DNA of 8,726 nt from Chamaesiphon sp. (GTDB taxonomy: Bacteria > Cyanobacteriota > Cyanobacteriia > Cyanobacteriales > Chamaesiphonaceae), in assembly GCA_026786125.1 (NCBI GenBank), contig JAJAYU010000284.1, positions 1-8,726 of the forward strand, in the 5' to 3' direction. The position numbers were made by a program, and so were the translations under genes. Shown here piece after piece: positions 5,390-8,726 of this stretch; positions within the stretch are counted from its first letter, which is position 1; each line of letters begins with the position of its first letter. Under the pieces are notes generated by a model. That model searched no databases, was not told the DNA's origin, and worked only from the letters and a program-made list of their open reading frames with translations.

Positions 5390-6343
5390 TTATGGTTGCA
5401 TTCCGGCGCGTTGAAGCGCAAGCCGAATCGGTGATAAGTGTTTATCATGATCGACTGCAACCAGTTCGGTGGAGTTATACAGCGATCTCAGTAATTGATT
5501 ATTTGCGGGCTGATTTAATTTCAGCATGGCAGCAATCAGCTTCTTTCTAGTGGCTACCGGAACATCATCATCGATCGAAATCCCATGTGCAGGTACGCCA
5601 GAGATGCTATACAGCACTCGCAGGGTACTAGCTTCAGCAGGAGTAATATAGGGCGCACCGAGGGTATATTCAGAGACTGCGGCAACATCTGCTTGCCCTT
5701 TTAAGACAGCTTGAAGAGCTTTATCATAGCCGCCACCATAGGCTACTTGGCCAAAGAAACCACCTAACCTGTCGCGATCGGGTACTAATTTTTGTTGAAC
5801 TAATGCCGCCACGGGAAAAATAAACCCCGATCCAGATGTCGCCGAAGTAAATACAATTTTCTTACCTTTTAATTGGCTGAGGGTACTGAGTCCCTTACCC
5901 GATTTAAGTTGACTATCTTTAGCAACTACAAAAATTGATTTGTAAGTGTGCCCTCCAGAATAATTTGATCGAACTTCGGCTAGATATAGACGGGCGTTTG
6001 CGAGTTGTTCGGCTTTGAGCGCGGGACGGCTACTGAGGAATGCCACGTCAGCGCGATTAGCCCGCAATGCTTCGACGGCGGCGGTATCATCCCCGAACAC
6101 AGCTTCCACTGGTTGTTGCATCTCCTGACTCAGGAATTCAGTTACAGCTTTTGCTTTAGTTTGTAAGTCAGTTGTACCCGATCGAGTGGGAAAAACGATT
6201 TTGAGCGGTTGTGCTTGGGCGATCACCGGAGATGTATTGACTACCTGCGCGATCTGGGTGGCAATCGGTTGAATATTTACTGCTGCTACACCAGCTAGGA
6301 TGGTTGAAAAAACGCCGATACCAAGTTTGAGTTTATTATTCAT
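5390..6343 (-). CDS. phnD: Phosphonate/phosphite/phosphate ABC transporter substrate-binding protein (PhnD family)
   Basis: A periplasmic binding protein of 317 residues (numbered from the ATG at 6341-6343; a TTG codon directly precedes it and is the less likely start). The N-terminus has a signal peptide with hydrophobic core about 7-22 and a likely cleavage near VIAQA (40-44). There is no cysteine anywhere, so it is not a lipoprotein. Family blocks are LKIVFPTRSG (47-56), VEALRANRADVAFLSSRP (90-107), YKSIFVVAKDSQL (134-146), the GKKIVFTSATSGSG loop (160-173) followed by FIFP, and YGGGYDKALQAVLKGQADVA (202-221). These match the PhnD-like fold. The usual STSG loop and GSHD motif, which help hold the phosphorus group in characterised members, read SGSG (or ATSG) and GGYD here, so ligand specificity is uncertain. 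It is first gene of the operon with phnC and phnE. Confidence 0.88.
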   Translation of the reverse strand: MNNKLKLGIGVFSTILAGVAAVNIQPIATQIAQVVNTSPVIAQAQPLKIVFPTRSGTTDLQTKAKAVTEFLSQEMQQPVEAVFGDDTAAVEALRANRADVAFLSSRPALKAEQLANARLYLAEVRSNYSGGHTYKSIFVVAKDSQLKSGKGLSTLSQLKGKKIVFTSATSGSGFIFPVAALVQQKLVPDRDRLGGFFGQVAYGGGYDKALQAVLKGQADVAAVSEYTLGAPYITPAEASTLRVLYSISGVPAHGISIDDDVPVATRKKLIAAMLKLNQPANNQLLRSLYNSTELVAVDHDKHLSPIRLALQRAGMQP

Positions 6344-6354
6344 CAATTTTTACT

Positions 6355-6419
6355 GGTTCCTAAAATCTGCTTCAATACTTATTGATATATTATCTCAATA
6401 ATTAGATTTTAGGAAGACC
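6355..6419 (-). promoter_or_regulatory. Long nested hairpin immediately upstream of phnD
   Basis: TCCTAAAATCT (6358-6368) pairs perfectly with AGATTTTAGGA (6404-6414), extended by GGT (6355-6357) with ACC (6417-6419) past a two-base bulge. Inside, TTATTGA (6379-6385) pairs with TCAATAA (6395-6401). On the minus strand the structure ends 11 bases before the phnD ATG. Its 3' arm contains AGGA, the only SD-like sequence there (14 bases from the ATG, rather far). It could be an operator palindrome or an mRNA structure gating translation of phnD. The pairing is observed; the function is inference. Confidence 0.55.
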
Positions 6420-6463
6420 TAGTATTGACCAATTGAAATAAAGCCACTACCTTGCTCTGCTTT

Positions 6464-6565
6464 GTCCGAAACATCGCAATCCTTGAATTTCCCTCGGTAA
6501 CATCAATCTGTAGTAACTATGTTTCGTATTCACATCTACTGGTTAATGTTACGAAATAGTCGGAC
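6464..6565. repeat. Nested inverted repeats with alternative pairings
   Basis: GTCCGA (6464-6469) pairs with TCGGAC (6560-6565) and encloses a broken hairpin: ACTA (6516-6519), TTTCGTA (6522-6528) and ACAT (6532-6535) pair with ATGT (6546-6549), TACGAAA (6550-6556) and TAGT (6557-6560). A competing helix, GTAACAT (6497-6503) with ATGTTAC (6546-6552), would break it. Mutually exclusive helices can be a switch, but AT-rich spacers also give such pairs by chance. No known riboswitch class is recognised. Confidence 0.35.
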
Positions 6566-6601
6566 TAACTAGATCTCACAGTAGCTAATCTATATTTTTA
6601 A

Positions 6602-6618
6602 GCTAATTCTTAATTAGC
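6602..6618. repeat. Short AT-rich palindrome GCTAATT/AATTAGC
   Basis: A perfect 7-bp inverted repeat with a 3-base centre (CTT), about 165 bases upstream of the ftsH ATG. It is suitable as a dimeric-regulator site or simply AT-rich sequence. It contains CTTAATTA, a single match to a Pho-box half-site without the required spaced repeats. Confidence 0.35.
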
Positions 6619-6782
6619 CTTCGTAGTGTGGTTTACCGCCAGCTTTAGAGTAGCACCACGACTTATGGTGGTTGAGTCGATCATCTAATATCAAAGTATC
6701 AGCAAAAGCCGAGCTAAAGCGAACGCTTAACTGTTGTCTAGATTTGATATTACTCTCCATCTACTCTTTTATTTATAAAACG

Positions 6783-8549
6783 ATGGCAACTATTTCCCAA
6801 CAGGCTTATGGTGATTTTCTAGCAGCAGTTAAAACCAACCGAGTCACGAAGGTAATAATTAGTCCTAGCCGGATTGAGTATACAGTTAACAGTGAGAATA
6901 GTACGGAAACTTATTTTGCCATCCCCGATTTGCTAGCTGAAAGCTTGCCTGAATTACTAGCTGCCAATAGCGTAGAATATACTATTCAAAATCCTCCCTC
7001 CGATTCCTGGCTGGGCACATTACTGGCTGTTGTTCTACCACCATTAGTTGCAGTTGGAGCCGGAGCTTTATTGCTCAAATATACCGAGGGTAGTGGTGGC
7101 GGAGTTATGGGTGTTGGCAAGAGTAAAGCGAAAACTTATGCCCAAGGAAAAACTGGAGTTAAATTTGCCGATGTTGCTGGTATCGATGAAGCCAAGCAAG
7201 AACTCCAAGAAGTTGTCGATTTTCTCAAAAATAGCGACAAATATACTCGCCTCGGAGCCAAAATTCCTAAGGGTGTACTACTAGTTGGCCCTCCAGGTAC
7301 GGGCAAAACGCTCCTCGCCAAAGCAGTTGCGGGTGAAGCTGGGGTGCCATTCTTTAGTATGTCTGGCTCAGAATTTGTCGAATTATATGTTGGTGTGGGT
7401 GCGTCGCGAGTCCGAGATTTATTTGAGAAAGCCAAGCGTCAAGCTCCTTGTATTATATTTATCGATGAGCTAGATGCGATCGGTAAATCCCGTGGTAATG
7501 GCATGAATCCCAATGGGGGCAACGATGAGCGCGAACAAACCCTCAATCAGTTGCTCACTGAGATGGATGGCTTTGATGGCAATACCGGAGTAATCCTGAT
7601 TGCCGCCACCAATCGCCCTGAAGTCCTCGATCCAGCTTTACGTCGTCCAGGTCGGTTTGATCGACAGGTGGTGGTTGACCGCCCAGATCGATCGGGTAGA
7701 GCGCAGATTCTGACTGTCCATGCCAATAAGGTCAAATTGGGCGAGGATGTGGATTTGGAATTATTAGCAACCCGCACATCTGGTTTGACAGGTGCGGATT
7801 TGGCAAATTTCGTCAATGAAGCAGCTCTGATGGCAGCCCGAAATAACCGTCAAGCGGTTTTAATGGCTGACTTTGAGGTCGCATTTGAGCGGGTTTTAGT
7901 CGGATTGGAGAAACGTTCGCGGGTATTGAATCCGATCGAGCGTCAAACTGTCGCCTATCATGAAGTCGGACATGCCCTCGTCGGTGCCTTGATGACTGGA
8001 CGGGGTAAAGTTGAGAAAATATCGATCGTGCCCCGTGGTGTCGGTGCCCTAGGCTATACGCTCCAGATGCCTGAGGAAGATCGGTTCCTGATGATGGAAG
8101 ACGAAATTCGCGGTCAAATTGCCACCCTCCTGGGCGGACGTGCAGCGGAATCTGTCGTATTTGGCAAGGTATCTACAGGTGCTAGTGATGATATTCAGAA
8201 AGCGACTAATCTCGCCGAAAAAGCGATTACCCTCTATGGGATGAGCGATACTTTGGGACCAATTGCTTTTGCTGGCAACCAATCGCAATTTTTAGAAGGG
8301 GATACCAATCCTCGTCGGGCTGTCAGTGGTGATGTAGCTATTGAAATTGATCGACTAATCAAGCAAACTATCGATGGCGCGAACAGCATGGCACAAGCCA
8401 TCCTAGCCCAAAATCGCGAGTTACTAGAATCTACTACCCAGATTTTACTCGATCGAGAAGTTCTCGAAGGCGACTCGCTTCGCGCCATCCTCAGCCAAGT
8501 CCAAGCACCTGTGGAATTAGCTGATTGGTTACAGACAGGGAAAGCGTAA
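6783..8549 (+). CDS. ftsH: ATP-dependent zinc metalloprotease FtsH
   Basis: A membrane-bound AAA+ protease that unfolds and degrades damaged or unassembled membrane proteins; in cyanobacteria relatives act in photosystem II repair. It is 588 residues from ATG 6783. Residues 1-72 form the small extracytoplasmic-type domain, 75-100 a membrane helix, and 103-113 a Gly-rich linker. Then come Walker A GPPGTGKT (169-176), the pore loop FVELYVG (198-204, Tyr202 where Phe is usual), Walker [12 protein letters not shown] (224-234), the second region of homology with fingers Arg288 and Arg291 (RPGR), zinc site HEVGH (393-397, usually HEAGH) and third ligand Asp470 (GASDDI). All catalytic residues are present. 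The first membrane helix usual in FtsH is absent from this start. A TTG at 6672 would add 37 residues with a short hydrophobic segment ([13 protein letters not shown]), so the N-terminus is uncertain. It is monocistronic, ended by the terminator at 8572. Confidence 0.93.
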   Translation: MATISQQAYGDFLAAVKTNRVTKVIISPSRIEYTVNSENSTETYFAIPDLLAESLPELLAANSVEYTIQNPPSDSWLGTLLAVVLPPLVAVGAGALLLKYTEGSGGGVMGVGKSKAKTYAQGKTGVKFADVAGIDEAKQELQEVVDFLKNSDKYTRLGAKIPKGVLLVGPPGTGKTLLAKAVAGEAGVPFFSMSGSEFVELYVGVGASRVRDLFEKAKRQAPCIIFIDELDAIGKSRGNGMNPNGGNDEREQTLNQLLTEMDGFDGNTGVILIAATNRPEVLDPALRRPGRFDRQVVVDRPDRSGRAQILTVHANKVKLGEDVDLELLATRTSGLTGADLANFVNEAALMAARNNRQAVLMADFEVAFERVLVGLEKRSRVLNPIERQTVAYHEVGHALVGALMTGRGKVEKISIVPRGVGALGYTLQMPEEDRFLMMEDEIRGQIATLLGGRAAESVVFGKVSTGASDDIQKATNLAEKAITLYGMSDTLGPIAFAGNQSQFLEGDTNPRRAVSGDVAIEIDRLIKQTIDGANSMAQAILAQNRELLESTTQILLDREVLEGDSLRAILSQVQAPVELADWLQTGKA

Positions 8550-8571
8550 GTGAAATAAACTCGATCGACGT

Positions 8572-8623
8572 TACCCTACTCAGCTTGCGATCTAATCAAC
8601 AATCGAACTGAGTGGGGTATTTT
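8572..8623 (+). terminator. Intrinsic terminator of ftsH
   Basis: TACCCTACTCAG (8572-8583) pairs with CTGAGTGGGGTA (8608-8619) over 12 bp. The single imperfect pair (T8577-G8614) is a G-U wobble in plus-strand RNA. The loop has an inner CGAT/ATCG helix, and TTTT (8620-8623) follows. It starts 22 bases after the ftsH stop. In the other direction the wobble becomes an A-C mismatch and no T-run follows, so it acts mainly on ftsH. Confidence 0.85.
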
Positions 8624-8630
8624 GTGGGTA

Positions 8631-8726
8631 TCAATAACCAGCGGATAAAACTTGATCAGCAGTTAAATCTAGCAATGTATCTTGGAACTTTAACCGATCA
8701 TTTCCCCGATAAATTTGCTCTTGATA
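8631..8726 (-). CDS. Probable C-terminal fragment of a convergent unknown gene
   Basis: Reading leftwards from the window edge, an open frame gives 31 residues (YQEQIYRGNDRLKFQ, then DTLLDLTADQVLSAGY) ending in TGA at 8631-8633, 12 bases beyond the ftsH terminator stem. The composition looks like a real protein tail, and the position just past a terminator fits a convergent gene. I do not recognise the family. A competing possibility is a plus-strand gene starting at GTG 8624, which is also open to the window end (MGINNQRIKLDQQL and on). The evidence favours the minus strand only modestly. Confidence 0.45.
   Translation of the reverse strand, partial: YQEQIYRGNDRLKFQDTLLDLTADQVLSAGY

Larger units (their letters stand above)
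6347..6782. other. Divergent spacer between phnD and ftsH
   Basis: A 436-base stretch without a convincing gene. It must hold the promoters of both the phn operon (minus) and ftsH (plus). It contains four inverted-repeat structures, listed separately where clear, plus CACCA/TGGTG at 6654-6658 and 6666-6670. A TTG-initiated in-frame extension of ftsH could begin at 6672. A poor plus-strand promoter candidate is TTGATA (6744-6749) with TTTTAT (6767-6772), 17 bases apart, which would give an almost leaderless ftsH mRNA. I find no reliable Pho box. Confidence 0.6.

Noticed and set aside
6372..6420. Minus-strand TAAAAT as -10 of the phn promoter with TTGGTC as -35
   Set aside because: The spacer is only 15 bases and the -35 match is poor. 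The TAAAAT is part of the perfect inverted repeat, so its similarity to a -10 box may be incidental.
6595..6733. TTAA-containing octamers (CTTAATTA at 6609, CTTAACTG at 6726) as a Pho box for the phn operon
   Set aside because: A cyanobacterial Pho box needs two or three direct repeats at regular spacing. Here the matches are single, on the ftsH side, and the nearest TTAA pair is spaced 12 bases rather than the expected 11.
7136..8488. Several antisense frames of 79-99 residues across ftsH
   Set aside because: They mirror the codon structure of a fully intact, well-recognised ftsH gene and have no independent support.

Overview
The window is cyanobacterial chromosomal DNA. The hexamer CGATCG occurs at least 25 times in 8.7 kb by eye, and two perfect HIP1 octamers (GCGATCGC) sit inside genes. 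The gene families also fit: a thylakoid/plasma-membrane type FtsH, a cyanobacterial RnfD-like orphan, DUF4112, DUF2330 and small cyanobacterial membrane proteins. Base composition is moderately AT-rich and Shine-Dalgarno sequences are mostly weak or absent. Genus cannot be fixed from the sequence alone.

Layout. (1) Positions 1-276, minus strand: N-terminal part of a DUF4112 protein, cut by the window edge. (2) Positions 381-3628, plus strand: an orphan RnfD/NqrB-like membrane protein, a secreted DUF2330 protein, a 90-residue one-helix protein and a 118-residue membrane protein. The gaps between them hold palindromic and heptamer repeats. The functions are unknown; the first two may work together at the membrane/periplasm. 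(3) Positions 3722-6343, minus strand: a phnD-phnC-phnE-type ABC importer operon (periplasmic binding protein, ATPase, permease) for a phosphorus oxyanion (phosphonate, phosphite or phosphate). phnC starts with GTG and phnE with TTG, four bases after the phnC stop. No C-P lyase or phosphite dehydrogenase gene is present here. (4) Positions 6347-6782: a 436-base divergent spacer rich in inverted repeats. (5) Positions 6783-8549, plus strand: an FtsH AAA+ zinc protease, followed by a clear intrinsic terminator at 8572-8623. (6) Positions 8631-8726, minus strand: a probable C-terminal fragment of a convergent gene.

The most notable unexplained structure is RNA-level. A 16-bp hairpin lies between phnD and phnC, and its two imperfect pairs become G-U wobbles only in the operon's own transcript. 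A long nested hairpin lies directly upstream of phnD and contains the only SD-like AGGA. I see no CRISPR array, transposase, tRNA or rRNA. I did not find a convincing new defence or mobile system. The best candidates for something undescribed are the RnfD-like/DUF2330 pair, the divergent PhnD binding pocket and the structured phn leader and spacer.
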